This document shows positions 53,819-64,000 of a DNA stretch of 64,000 nucleotides, one piece after another; position 1 is the first letter of the stretch; each line of letters begins with the position of its first letter. The stretch is taken from assembly GCF_014652415.1 (NCBI RefSeq), contig NZ_BMYT01000001.1, positions 434,001 to 498,000 of the forward strand. Reading direction: 5' to 3'. The notes below the pieces were generated by a model. That model did not search any database. It worked only from the letters and a program-made list of their open reading frames with translations, and was not told the origin of the DNA. Source of the stretch: Affinundibacterium macrobrachii (lineage in GTDB: Bacteria > Pseudomonadota > Gammaproteobacteria > Burkholderiales > Burkholderiaceae_D). The translations under genes and the position numbers were made by a program.

Positions 53819-54568
53819 TTATTTTGCTGCTTGTGCTGCTATACGTTGACGTCGTGCCTCGTATAAACAAACGCCTGACGCCACCGACACGTTTAAGCTT
53901 TCTACTGAACCCAACATAGGAATTTGTACCAGCATATCGCAGTTTTCTCTGGTCAAACGACGCATACCCTCGCCTTCATTGCCCATCACAATTGCGATAC
54001 CACCTTTAAAATCGACATCGTAAATCGTTTTTTCGACATCATCTGAGGTTCCAATAATCCAAATATCGCGTTCTTTCAAATCACGAATGGTTCGCGCTAA
54101 ATTGGTCACAGTAATGTATGGCACGGTTTCAGCCGCACCACTTGCCACTTTTTCTGCGGTGGCATTTAAACCGACAGCACGATCTTTTGGCGCAATCACT
54201 GCATGCGCACCCACACCATCTGCAACACGCAAACATGCACCCAGATTATGGGGATCGGTAATGCCATCCAAAATCAACAACAAGGGCGGGCCTTCAATCG
54301 CATCTAATAATTCATCTAAATTACGGGCGAGAGATAATTCCCCTGCTTTCGCAACCACACCTTGATGGCGACGAGTACCAACGATATTTGATAAGCGTTG
54401 ATCATCCGCTTGAATAATTCGAATTCCCGCGGATCTGGCTGCATGAATCAATTCTTGCATACGGCGATCTGAACGATCGCTATCAACATAAATTTCTTCA
54501 ACTGAAGACGCTTCATGACGAATACGGGAGGTCACGGCATGGAAGCCAAAAATCATTTTACTTTTCAT
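53819..54568 (-). CDS. rlmB: 23S rRNA 2'-O-methyltransferase RlmB
   Basis: A 249-residue SpoU-family trefoil-knot methyltransferase acting on G2251 of 23S rRNA. N-terminal L30e-like domain ([23 protein letters not shown]), then the SpoU motifs [39 protein letters not shown] and [23 protein letters not shown]. It follows rnr, the usual betaproteobacterial order. Confidence 0.95.
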   Translation of the reverse strand: MKSKMIFGFHAVTSRIRHEASSVEEIYVDSDRSDRRMQELIHAARSAGIRIIQADDQRLSNIVGTRRHQGVVAKAGELSLARNLDELLDAIEGPPLLLILDGITDPHNLGACLRVADGVGAHAVIAPKDRAVGLNATAEKVASGAAETVPYITVTNLARTIRDLKERDIWIIGTSDDVEKTIYDVDFKGGIAIVMGNEGEGMRRLTRENCDMLVQIPMLGSVESLNVSVASGVCLYEARRQRIAAQAAK

Positions 54569-54738
54569 TATTTCATTCTCTTACTGGATTAATTCTCAAT
54601 CACACTAAAAATCACAATTGAGATGCTTCACCACTTGCACCTATGCATTCTTCGCTACACAAGTTTGTGGAATTAAAATACCAATGTGCTTTCATTCAAT
54701 ATGCGCGCACTACTACATGTCAGTAGTAACAGACAGCA

Positions 54739-57198
54739 TCAGCGCTTTTTACGCGTGCTTTGCACCGATTTGGATTTACGCTCGTTACGTACCGCTGCGG
54801 CGCTCGCTTTTTTACGTTTTGGTTTATTCGACGAGGGATCCACATACGAAGCAAGCTCTTTTTGCGTTTTAGCTGTTGCCGCATTGGCGGTTCTACTGGT
54901 CGCAGCACGCTTTGTTTGGCGCGTCGTTGCAACCTCTTCTAATTCACGTGTTTTTGGATATCGATTCGGTATCGCACTTGTCGCCAAAGACAAATCAATT
55001 TTTCTTGCATCGATATCTACACGACTAACGACTACTTTTACTTTATCGGTCAATTGATAACGTTTTCCACTACGTTCGCCACGCAATTCATGTCGAGCTT
55101 CATCAAACTGAAAATAGTCCGCGCCAAGTTCGGTAATGTGAACTAAACCTTCAACGAACATTTCATCAAGCTGCACAAACAATCCGAATTGAGTCACGCC
55201 AGAAATCGTGCCAGTAAATTCCTCACCCAATTTACTCTTCATGTAATAGCACTTGAGCCATGCTTCCACATCGCGCGAAGCTTCATCGGCGCGCCGCTCA
55301 TTCGCAGAGCAATGGGTTCCCAACATATCCCAAATCGTTTGTTCTTTTTGCTGACGCTCTTTTCCTGCTGCACGATCCGCGGCCATTTGCTTGCGTGCTG
55401 CATTTGAAATCGTGGTGTTTAAAATACTCGTATCGATTCCTTTAGGCTCGTATTTTTTGCCTTGCAAAATCGCCTTAATCGCACGATGAGTCAATAAATC
55501 GGGATAACGGCGAATTGGGCTAGTAAAGTGCGCATACGCATCATACGACAAGCCAAAGTGACCAATATTATCTGGGCTATACACCGCTTGCTGCATAGAA
55601 CGCAGCAGCATCGTTTGCAATAACTGCGAGTCTGGTCGACTCTTAATTTTTTCCATCAATTGCGCATAGTCTGATGCAGAAGGCGAATCGCCGCCAGTCA
55701 AATTCAAGCCAACTTGACGCAAGAAATTGCGTACCTGTGTCAATTTTTCTTTTGTAGGACCAGCATGAATACGATACACACCAAAATGATCATATTCTTG
55801 TAACAAGCTCGCGGCACAAACATTGGCAGCCAACATACACTCTTCGATCAAACGATGGGCATCGTTACGTGTACGTGGCAAAATTTTCTCTATCTTGCCA
55901 GCCGCATTGGCGACGATATAGGTTTCGGTAGTTTCAAAATCAATTGCGCCACGACGATGACGTGCTTTCAATAAAACTTGAAACGCCTCATAAAGATGCA
56001 GTAAATGTGGCACTAAAGTGAGTCGCTTGTTGGCCTCAGGTCCTTTGGTGTTTCCTAAAATTGCAGCGACTTCTGTATAAGTAAAACGCGCAGCGGAGTG
56101 AATGACCGCTGGGTAAAATTGATAAGCAGTAACTTCACCATCAAGTGAAACCACCATATCGCAAACTAAGGTCAATCGATCGACATTGGGGTTTAAAGAA
56201 CACAGGCCGTTTGATAATTTTTCCGGCAACATGGGAATCACGCGACGCGGGAAATACACAGAAGTACTACGCAATAACGCATCCTGATCAATAGCGTCAT
56301 TCGGCTTGACGTAATGACTGACATCGGCAATCGCTACCAACAAACGATATCCTTTTTCTCGGCCAATTTTGCAAGGTTCACAATACACCGCATCATCAAA
56401 GTCGCGGGCATCTTCACCATCAATCGTCACCAATGCGATATCACGCAGATCAACACGTTCTTCAAGATCTTTGGCACCAACATCAAACGGCAATTTACTT
56501 GCTGCTTTTTGTGCAGCATCAGAAAATTCGTGTGGCACACCGAATTTTCGCACCGCGATTTCGATCTCAATTCCAGGATCATCAATCTCACCAAGAATCT
56601 CAACGATTTTTCCAAGTGCCTGCGAATATTTAGTTGGTTGTTCAACCAACTCAACACTGACCACTTGCCCTGCCTTCGCTTTGCCTGGAGAGCCCGCCAA
56701 TAAAATGTCTTGATTGATGCGATTGTCTTCTGGCGCAATTAACCAAACACCGTTTTCCTGAATCAAGCGACCAATAATATGGGTATTAGCACGCTCAAGA
56801 ATTTCCGAAACACTTCCCTCTAAACGTCCCTTGCGATCGGTACCGACAACCCGTGCGCTAACACGGTCACCGTTTAAAATACGCGCCATCTCACGTTCGG
56901 GCAAAAATAGATCAGGGCTTCCATCATCTGGCGTCAAGAAACCATACCCATCACGATGGCTACTCACTCTTCCGACGATCAGATTTTCTTGCGACAACGC
57001 AGTGAAATTACCAACCTTATCTTGAGCAATTTGTCCCTCACGCTCCATTGCTTTGAGCCTTTTCGCCATGCCTTCGATCTCCTCAGGTTTTACGCCTAAT
57101 TTTTTTGCAATCGATGTTATCTTCAAACTTGTTTTTGAAGCGCGCAAGATGCCAAGAATATCTTCTCGACTTGGGATGGAATAAAGATGTTTATTCAA
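54739..57198 (-). CDS. rnr: Ribonuclease R
   Basis: An 819-residue processive 3'-5' exoribonuclease: N-terminal HTH/cold-shock domains (SRVSSHRDGYGFLTPDDGSPDLF), the RNB catalytic domain with DGEDARDFDDAVYCE and the SHYVKPNDAIDQDALLRSTSVYFPRRVIPMLPE run, S1 domain near 650-730 (GTISGVTQFGLFVQLDEMFVEGLVH) and a basic Lys-rich tail. The frame opens with TTG AAT AAA; the following YSIPSREDILGIL is typical of family N-termini, so the TTG start is plausible. Confidence 0.95.
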   Translation of the reverse strand: MNKHLYSIPSREDILGILRASKTSLKITSIAKKLGVKPEEIEGMAKRLKAMEREGQIAQDKVGNFTALSQENLIVGRVSSHRDGYGFLTPDDGSPDLFLPEREMARILNGDRVSARVVGTDRKGRLEGSVSEILERANTHIIGRLIQENGVWLIAPEDNRINQDILLAGSPGKAKAGQVVSVELVEQPTKYSQALGKIVEILGEIDDPGIEIEIAVRKFGVPHEFSDAAQKAASKLPFDVGAKDLEERVDLRDIALVTIDGEDARDFDDAVYCEPCKIGREKGYRLLVAIADVSHYVKPNDAIDQDALLRSTSVYFPRRVIPMLPEKLSNGLCSLNPNVDRLTLVCDMVVSLDGEVTAYQFYPAVIHSAARFTYTEVAAILGNTKGPEANKRLTLVPHLLHLYEAFQVLLKARHRRGAIDFETTETYIVANAAGKIEKILPRTRNDAHRLIEECMLAANVCAASLLQEYDHFGVYRIHAGPTKEKLTQVRNFLRQVGLNLTGGDSPSASDYAQLMEKIKSRPDSQLLQTMLLRSMQQAVYSPDNIGHFGLSYDAYAHFTSPIRRYPDLLTHRAIKAILQGKKYEPKGIDTSILNTTISNAARKQMAADRAAGKERQQKEQTIWDMLGTHCSANERRADEASRDVEAWLKCYYMKSKLGEEFTGTISGVTQFGLFVQLDEMFVEGLVHITELGADYFQFDEARHELRGERSGKRYQLTDKVKVVVSRVDIDARKIDLSLATSAIPNRYPKTRELEEVATTRQTKRAATSRTANAATAKTQKELASYVDPSSNKPKRKKASAAAVRNERKSKSVQSTRKKR

Positions 57199-57418
57199 AA
57201 CGTTGAAATCTCTTTGTAATTGATTAAGGCTACAACATTATGCAACCGTCAGTAGATAAACATAGTTTATCGGGTAAATTTAAAAATACCTAGCCTTTGC
57301 AAAAAGTGTCGCTACAGATCTACTGCTTATCTGCAATTGATACGTAGATCATCTTTGCTATCGATAAAAAAGCTGGCAGATGACATGCTTTCTGTTAGCG
57401 GGCACTACTTTTAATACA

Positions 57419-57446
57419 TTGACTTTGTGAGGTATTACTTTATAAT
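57419..57446 (+). promoter_or_regulatory. tRNA-Leu promoter
   Basis: TTGACT, 16-bp spacer, TATAAT, ending 13 bp before the tRNA. A clear sigma-70 promoter. Confidence 0.8.
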
Positions 57447-57459
57447 CTTGGTCTCCGTT

Positions 57460-57544
57460 GCCCACGTGGCGGAATTGGTAGACGCGCATGGTTCAGGTCC
57501 ATGTGCCTTCGGGTGTGGGGGTTCGAGTCCCTCCGTGGGCACCA
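57460..57544 (+). tRNA. tRNA-Leu (anticodon CAG)
   Basis: A class II cloverleaf with acceptor GCCCACG/CGTGGGC, anticodon stem-loop CATGG-TTCAGGT-CCATG, the long variable arm TGCCTTCGGGTGT, T arm GGGGG-TTCGAGT-CCCTC and encoded CCA. Confidence 0.96.
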
Positions 57545-57565
57545 GCATTATTTGCTCGATTACTT

Positions 57566-57600
57566 AAAAAAGCCGTTGATTCGTCAACGGCTTTTTTATT
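57566..57600 (+). terminator. tRNA-Leu terminator
   Basis: AAAAAAGCCGTTGA-TTCG-TCAACGGCTTTTTTATT hairpin, 22 bp past the tRNA. Confidence 0.92.
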
Positions 57601-57778
57601 TCTAATCAAAAAAAATACAATCGCTGAAAACTATCGCGAAAACTCCGCACTAAACATCAATCCATCAACGATCGCACTAGCAACAGAGGTACGTTCGATG
57701 AATAAAAAAGACGGATTTAATAATTAAAATCCGTCTTTGTTCTACGATCAAACTTGCTCAGACTACATACCCAAATGT

Positions 57779-58306
57779 TTATTTTTGTGTAGCAAGTTCC
57801 TGAATTGACAAGGTATCGTAGATCTCAAATGGCTGATGTATCCACGGTGAACCTTCTAAGTACTGCAAATAAAAATCAGGAACCACAACAGAAACTGACT
57901 TCACCCAGATCACCGCACTTTTCATCTCAGTGATCTCTGGATGATGACGTCTCAGCCATGGCTGTACTTCGCGAAAGGTAACGCCAGAATCTACCAAATC
58001 ATCTACCAGCAAGACACGACCAGAAAGGCTTTTTTCGACACTGGCGATACTGCCGCCAATTTGAATTTGCCCCTGCTCTTGCCCAGCGCTACCGCGATAA
58101 GAACTGACTGAAAGTACACTCAATGGCAGTTTAAATAGACGAGAAAATACATCGCCTATTCTGAGACCGCCACGCGCCAAGCACAAGATATGATCAAATT
58201 GCAGACCAGATTCGTGAACCTTTAAGGCTAAAAGTTCAATTGCGCGATGGTATTCATCCCACGAGACCCACAAATCATTTTGCTCTGGATTCTTCAAATT
58301 CGACAT
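57779..58306 (-). CDS. Phosphoribosyltransferase family protein
   Basis: A 175-residue type I phosphoribosyltransferase. The PRPP-binding loop is VLLVDDLVDSGVTF at residues 97-110, with an upstream ILCLARGGLRIGDVF flexible-loop region. Likely a hypoxanthine/xanthine-type purine salvage enzyme, but the hood that sets specificity is not diagnostic. It is 11 bp after purA, at the end of the hflX operon, consistent with a purine role. Confidence 0.82.
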   Translation of the reverse strand: MSNLKNPEQNDLWVSWDEYHRAIELLALKVHESGLQFDHILCLARGGLRIGDVFSRLFKLPLSVLSVSSYRGSAGQEQGQIQIGGSIASVEKSLSGRVLLVDDLVDSGVTFREVQPWLRRHHPEITEMKSAVIWVKSVSVVVPDFYLQYLEGSPWIHQPFEIYDTLSIQELATQK

Positions 58307-58317
58307 CGTCTCTATCT

Positions 58318-59634
<1,317 letters not shown>

Positions 59635-59637
59635 TCA

Positions 59638-60789
59638 TCAACCTACAGTTTTTAAAATCCATTGACTACCATCGAATTCGACCATGCGTGTGCATTCAAA
59701 TTCGTCCTGTTCATTCTCGTGGCCGGGGAGATTTTGAATCACCACCTCACCAGCTTGACGTAATTCATTGATCTTCATCCGCAACGCGGGATCTTGATTC
59801 CAAGGCGCCAAGATCGCATTCTTACGCTCTGCCGATGGCATCAAACGCGCCAACTCACGTAAATCTAAAGAAAATCCTGTTGCTGGACGCGCACGACCAA
59901 ATGCCTCGCCCACATGATCATACCGACCACCACGCGCCACAGCATTTGGCAAGCCTGGTACAAAAGCGTTAAACATCACACCACTATGGTAGTGATACCC
60001 GCGCAAATCAGCCAAATCAACCGTCACTTTTGCATTGCCAGCCAATTCAACCAAATAGGCTAACTCATTCAATGCTATCGCAATCCCATCCAGTTTGGGC
60101 AAAATTTCACGCGCTTTTTGAATAATCGATTTGTCACCATATAAATTTGGCAAATCCAACAAAGCTTGACGAACGACTGGTTGGAAGTCTTTTGTCAACT
60201 CTTTCAAAGCAGGCAAATCTTTCGCCTCTAACAAGGCGAACAATTGCGATTCATGTCGCTTCGCCGCTTCGTCGCTATTGAGCAATGCTCGTAATACGCC
60301 CACATGACATAAATCTAAACGCACTTCGGAAATATTCGCTAGCGCCAAAGATGCCAACATCAATTCTTGAATTTCAGCATCGGCTTCCAAACCAGCGTGA
60401 CCATAGATTTCACCACCAATTTGCAGTGGTTCACGCGTCGCATGCAATCCCGATGGTCGCGTATGTAACACACTACCGGCATAACACAGACGCGTTACCG
60501 ATTTGCGATTTAATAGATGCGCATCAATACGCGCTACCTGGGTCGTCATATCAGCGCGTACCCCCATGGTACGACCAGATATTTGATCAACCAACTTAAA
60601 AGTACGTAAGTCCATATCTTGACCAGCACCTGTCAACAAAGACTCGATGTATTCAAGCATAGGAGGCATGACTAATTCATAGCCATAGCAACGGAAATTA
60701 TCTAATAAAACACGACGCAATTCTTCGATCTTGCGTGCTTCGGAAGGCAATACGTCGGCTATATTTTCAGGGAGTAGCCAATTTGGCAT
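59638..60789 (-). CDS. hisZ: ATP phosphoribosyltransferase regulatory subunit
   Basis: A 383-residue paralogue of histidyl-tRNA synthetase lacking the anticodon-binding domain. It pairs with short-form HisG in the first step of histidine synthesis. Motifs are [40 protein letters not shown], and the degenerate motif 3 [24 protein letters not shown]. The ATG at 60789 gives the usual N-terminus. Between hflC and purA in the conserved operon. Confidence 0.93.
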   Translation of the reverse strand: MPNWLLPENIADVLPSEARKIEELRRVLLDNFRCYGYELVMPPMLEYIESLLTGAGQDMDLRTFKLVDQISGRTMGVRADMTTQVARIDAHLLNRKSVTRLCYAGSVLHTRPSGLHATREPLQIGGEIYGHAGLEADAEIQELMLASLALANISEVRLDLCHVGVLRALLNSDEAAKRHESQLFALLEAKDLPALKELTKDFQPVVRQALLDLPNLYGDKSIIQKAREILPKLDGIAIALNELAYLVELAGNAKVTVDLADLRGYHYHSGVMFNAFVPGLPNAVARGGRYDHVGEAFGRARPATGFSLDLRELARLMPSAERKNAILAPWNQDPALRMKINELRQAGEVVIQNLPGHENEQDEFECTRMVEFDGSQWILKTVG

Positions 60790-60907
60790 AAGAAACAATC
60801 TTCAGTAATGACAATACTGCAAACATTAATAGATCGGGCAAAAACTAGAAAGACTGCAATTCAAAATGAAATGCAGTCTATCTAACGACACCCACTTTTA
60901 GGTTAAA

Positions 60908-61804
60908 TTATTTTTTAGGCGCGGCTCCAGCACTGCCAGCACCAGGCGCTTTGAAATACTTAAAGAATTCAGAGTTTTGATCAACAACCATCATGTCACT
61001 CTTACTCTTGAAGCTAGCGCGATAGGCTTCCAAACTACGATAAAACTTATAAAACTCTGCATTCTGACTGAAAGCCTGCGAGTAAATCTTTGCTGCTTCC
61101 GCATCACCAGCACCACTAATCGTTTGCGCTTCTTTATATGCTTCGGCCAAAATGACAATCCGTTGACGGTCTGCATCAGCACGAATCTTCTCAGAATCAG
61201 CAAAACCTGTAGAACGCAATTCATTTGCTACGCGGCTACGTTCCGCCTTCATACGTTCATACACAGAATTATTGATTTGCTCAACATAGTCAACACGTTG
61301 CAGACGTACATCAACAATCTCAACACCAATTTGCTTCGCTTCGTCGGTTACTTTTTTACGAATAGCTTGCATGACTTTGTCGCGCTCACCAGAAATTACA
61401 TCGCGCACCGAGCGCTTGGTGATTTCTTCGTTTAAAGCAGCTTTAACGATTTGCGACAAACGATCACGGGCACGCCCTTCTTCACCACCAAAACTAACGA
61501 AATACAATTTTGGCTCAGTGATATGCCACTTCACATAGGTATCGACCAAAATATTTTTCTTTTCAGCAGTAATAAAGCGATCTGCTTCTGGTGATTCGAT
61601 CGTCAAAATACGCTTATCCAAAAACATCACGTTTTGAAATGGAGGTGGCAATTTAAAATGCAAACCAGGTTCACTAATCACGGCCTTCACTTCACCAAGT
61701 GCAAAGACAATCGCATGCGACCTTTGATCAACCACAAAAATGGTCGAATAAAACACCACGCCTGCGATGGCGAGCGCGATTAAAGATGAAATAAACTTAT
61801 TCAT
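60908..61804 (-). CDS. hflC: HflC, membrane protease modulator
   Basis: A 298-residue prohibitin/SPFH protein with one N-terminal membrane span (ISSLIALAIAGVVFYSTIFV), the band-7 domain (LPPPFQNVMFLDKRILTIES) and a helical C-terminus (EQINNSVYERMKAERSRVANE). HflC and HflK form a large periplasmic cage around FtsH and modulate its proteolysis. Its ATG overlaps the hflK stop (TAATG). Confidence 0.95.
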   Translation of the reverse strand: MNKFISSLIALAIAGVVFYSTIFVVDQRSHAIVFALGEVKAVISEPGLHFKLPPPFQNVMFLDKRILTIESPEADRFITAEKKNILVDTYVKWHITEPKLYFVSFGGEEGRARDRLSQIVKAALNEEITKRSVRDVISGERDKVMQAIRKKVTDEAKQIGVEIVDVRLQRVDYVEQINNSVYERMKAERSRVANELRSTGFADSEKIRADADRQRIVILAEAYKEAQTISGAGDAEAAKIYSQAFSQNAEFYKFYRSLEAYRASFKSKSDMMVVDQNSEFFKYFKAPGAGSAGAAPKK

Positions 61805-63057
61805 TAACGAGACTCCCTGTCGCGAGAATCGCGAGTTCTACCATCTTTTGTTCCTCTTACTTCCACCGTTGTCATTGTATCGGACGGTGACGTTACTGGA
61901 GCCACAGGTGCGCTAGTACGATTACCGCTATCACCTTGTGAATTTAATTTATCCAAAGGCAAATAAATCATATTGTTCGAATTCTTTGCGTCCATCATCA
62001 ACTTGGTCGTACTGGAGAAAATTTGTTGCATCGTCTCTAAATACATACGATCACGCGTGACTGCTGGCGCTTTTTGATATTCAACCAAAACCTGCTTAAA
62101 GCGAGAAACATTACCTTCCGCATTCGCTACCACTTTAGAACGATAACCTTCGGCATCTTGCAACATACGAGAAGCTTCGCCGCGTGCTTTTGGAATGACG
62201 TCATTCGCATAAGCTTGGCCTTCATTTTTCTGACGTTCTTTATCTTGCCCCGCTTTTACCGCATCATCAAATGCTGCTTGGACTTGCTCAGGTGGTTGTA
62301 CCGCTTGCATAGTCACATTCGTGATCTGTGCGCCGGACTCGTAACGATCCAATACTTGCTGCATTAAGACATTCACATCTAATGCGACTTTCTCACGACC
62401 TTCATAAAGGACAAAGTCCATCTTGCTACGACCAACAATTTCACGAATTGCAGTCTCTGCAACCTGACGAATCATCTCTTCTTGATCGCGATTGCTATAC
62501 AGCCATTTCGCCGCATCTTTCAGTTTGTATTGAACAGCGAATTGAATATCGATGATGTTTTCATCATCAGTTAACATCAAAGCTTCTTTTGGCTGTTTGT
62601 TTTTTACATTGTTTCGATATCCAACTTCAACCGTACGAACCTGTTGCACATTGACGATTTCATGCGCTTGTATCGGTGCCGGCCAACGCCAGTTAAAACC
62701 CGGATTTGCCTGATAGCTATACTTCCCAAATGTTGTGATAACACCGGTCTGACCTTCTTGTACGATAAAAAAGCCACTAATCATCCAGAAAAAAGCCAAT
62801 ACCGCGAGAATTACGCCAAAGCCAATCTTCGCGAATAGAGAATCATTCGGTGAACCACCATTACCACCATCAGCGCCGCCAGTCTTACCAAACATACGCG
62901 CGATCGACTGGTTAAAATCTCGCCAAAGCTGATCTAAATCTGGCGGACCGTCTTCTGGTTTTCTACCATCTGGCTTATCTCCTTTTGAACCGCGCCCCCA
63001 TTGCGGGTCGTTCAAAGAGAGTAATGGCCTTAAGCGATTAAAAAAAGGAATTCGCAT
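61804..63057 (-). CDS. hflK: HflK, membrane protease modulator
   Basis: About 417 residues from the ATG at 63057, which fits the family N-terminus (RPLLSLNDPQWGR). A longer frame to 63132 exists. After a Gly/Asp-rich segment there is a membrane span (ILAVLAFFWMISGFFIVQ), a band-7 domain (VITTFGKYSYQANPGFNWRWP) and a helical region ending in a charged Arg/Asp tail. Partner of HflC. Confidence 0.94.
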   Translation of the reverse strand: MRIPFFNRLRPLLSLNDPQWGRGSKGDKPDGRKPEDGPPDLDQLWRDFNQSIARMFGKTGGADGGNGGSPNDSLFAKIGFGVILAVLAFFWMISGFFIVQEGQTGVITTFGKYSYQANPGFNWRWPAPIQAHEIVNVQQVRTVEVGYRNNVKNKQPKEALMLTDDENIIDIQFAVQYKLKDAAKWLYSNRDQEEMIRQVAETAIREIVGRSKMDFVLYEGREKVALDVNVLMQQVLDRYESGAQITNVTMQAVQPPEQVQAAFDDAVKAGQDKERQKNEGQAYANDVIPKARGEASRMLQDAEGYRSKVVANAEGNVSRFKQVLVEYQKAPAVTRDRMYLETMQQIFSSTTKLMMDAKNSNNMIYLPLDKLNSQGDSGNRTSAPVAPVTSPSDTMTTVEVRGTKDGRTRDSRDRESR

Positions 63058-63233
63058 TCGTTGATTACCCGATAAATTGTTGAATTTAATTACTAAATGG
63101 ACTTTTGCAAAACTTACATTTGAATCACTCATTTTTTGTTAGTGTAGATACGTTTCAACGATCAACACCTGAGCGACATCAATTTATTTAAGTCCTGTTT
63201 TTAAAATAGAACAAAAGAAACACAAACCGAAAC

Positions 63234-64000
63234 CTAATCATCCATATCAATTACATCTGCAACTTGTTCGGAACTATCTGCATCCTTCTGCATCAGCTCA
63301 ACGATCGCATTACGCAACAAATCAATACCTAAACCATTTTTTGCACTAACGAAAACTCTGCTAATTTTACCATATTCATCCCGCTCGATTGCAGGAGGCA
63401 AATCGGCCTGATCTATCTTATTCCAAACCAATAATTGCGGAATATGGTCGGCACCAATTTCCTTCAAAACATGATTCACTTGATCAATTTGATCATTGCG
63501 AACGGCACTTCCACCATCGACCACATGCAATAACAAATCTGCATGTATCGTTTCCTCCAGAGTCGCTCTAAAGGAAGCAACTAATTGGTGAGGTAAATCT
63601 CGAATAAAACCAACCGTATCAGAAACAACAATATTGCCAACACCATCTAAGTACAGACGACGCGAGGTGGTATCCAAAGTAGCAAACAATTGATTTGCGG
63701 CATACGTTCCCGCCTTGGTCAAAGTATTAAACAAGGTTGATTTACCAGCATTGGTATAACCAACCAAAGATACTGTAAACGTACTGCTCCGACCTCTCGA
63801 ACGCCTCTGCGTCTCCCTTTGCTTATGCAATTTTTCCATCTTTGCCTTAAGCATCTTGACGCGCTCACCGAGCAAACGGCGATCTGTTTCCAACTGCGTT
63901 TCACCTGGACCACGCAAGCCGATACCACCTTTTTGTCGTTCCAGATGCGTCCATCCACGAACCAAGCGCGTGGCTAGATGCTGCAACTGCGCCAACTCGA
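63234..64000 (-). CDS. hflX: GTPase HflX (5' part beyond window edge)
   Basis: 255 C-terminal residues of HflX, a ribosome-associated GTPase that splits stalled 70S ribosomes. It shows the GGIGLRGPGETQLETDRR motif, G1 GYTNAGKST, G3 DTVGFIRDLPHQLV, G4 NKID and SAKNG. The gene starts outside the window. It heads the hflX-hflK-hflC-hisZ-purA cluster seen here. Confidence 0.95.
   Translation of the reverse strand, partial: ELAQLQHLATRLVRGWTHLERQKGGIGLRGPGETQLETDRRLLGERVKMLKAKMEKLHKQRETQRRSRGRSSTFTVSLVGYTNAGKSTLFNTLTKAGTYAANQLFATLDTTSRRLYLDGVGNIVVSDTVGFIRDLPHQLVASFRATLEETIHADLLLHVVDGGSAVRNDQIDQVNHVLKEIGADHIPQLLVWNKIDQADLPPAIERDEYGKISRVFVSAKNGLGIDLLRNAIVELMQKDADSSEQVADVIDMDD

Overview
The window is a chromosomal segment of a betaproteobacterium, most likely Burkholderiales and perhaps Oxalobacteraceae or a close relative. 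This rests on gene order (hflX-hflK-hflC-hisZ-purA-phosphoribosyltransferase, a tRNA-Leu, rnr-rlmB, cysE), a very long Ala/Thr-rich RpoD N-terminus, a DUF3079 protein and moderate GC content. The genus is inferred from gene content only. About 36.4 kb in the middle (16229-52650) is a complete-looking lambda-like siphovirus prophage.

Left host arm (1-16305): a small J-domain operon, slyD, a nitronate monooxygenase-like gene, serS, rpoD, a pnuC/NadR-kinase pair for nicotinamide riboside salvage, an OmpA-type porin, a ChaN-like protein, tRNA-His, a DUF3079 gene, a marR-HPP/CBS operon and dusA. Right host arm (52693-64000): cysE, rlmB and rnr, a tRNA-Leu(CAG) with a clear sigma-70 promoter, then the leftward operon hflX-hflK-hflC-hisZ-purA-phosphoribosyltransferase.

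Prophage: it sits in the 5' end of dusA. A 20-bp direct repeat marks attL and attR. The phage end supplies a new N-terminus for dusA, and the displaced host 5' end is still readable beyond attR. From the repressor/Cro switch at 42.0-42.2 kb, a leftward arm runs cro-like, CII-like, primase-helicase, a cluster of 11 GCAGGGT-type heptamers (possible origin), a gpZ-like gene, terminase, a gpW-like gene, portal, a protease-capsid fusion, tail tube, tail chaperones joined by an apparent -1 frameshift, tape measure, fibres, and a lysis module with a nested Rz/Rz1 pair and a 56-residue holin-like ORF. A rightward arm starts at a strong promoter overlapped by the same operator motif as the switch (44.30-44.37 kb) and carries small early genes.

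The most notable system is a complete diversity-generating retroelement at 48.9-51.7 kb. It has two target genes with C-terminal variable repeats (VR1, VR2), an avd gene, one template repeat (TR) and a reverse transcriptase. VR1 differs from TR at 11 positions and VR2 at 12, and every difference is at a template adenine. The last 34 bp are invariant, and a GC-rich hairpin lies about 37-39 nt beyond each VR. The targets are small lectin-like (DUF1566-type) proteins without secretion signals, encoded far from the tail fibre genes. What they recognise, and where, is open.
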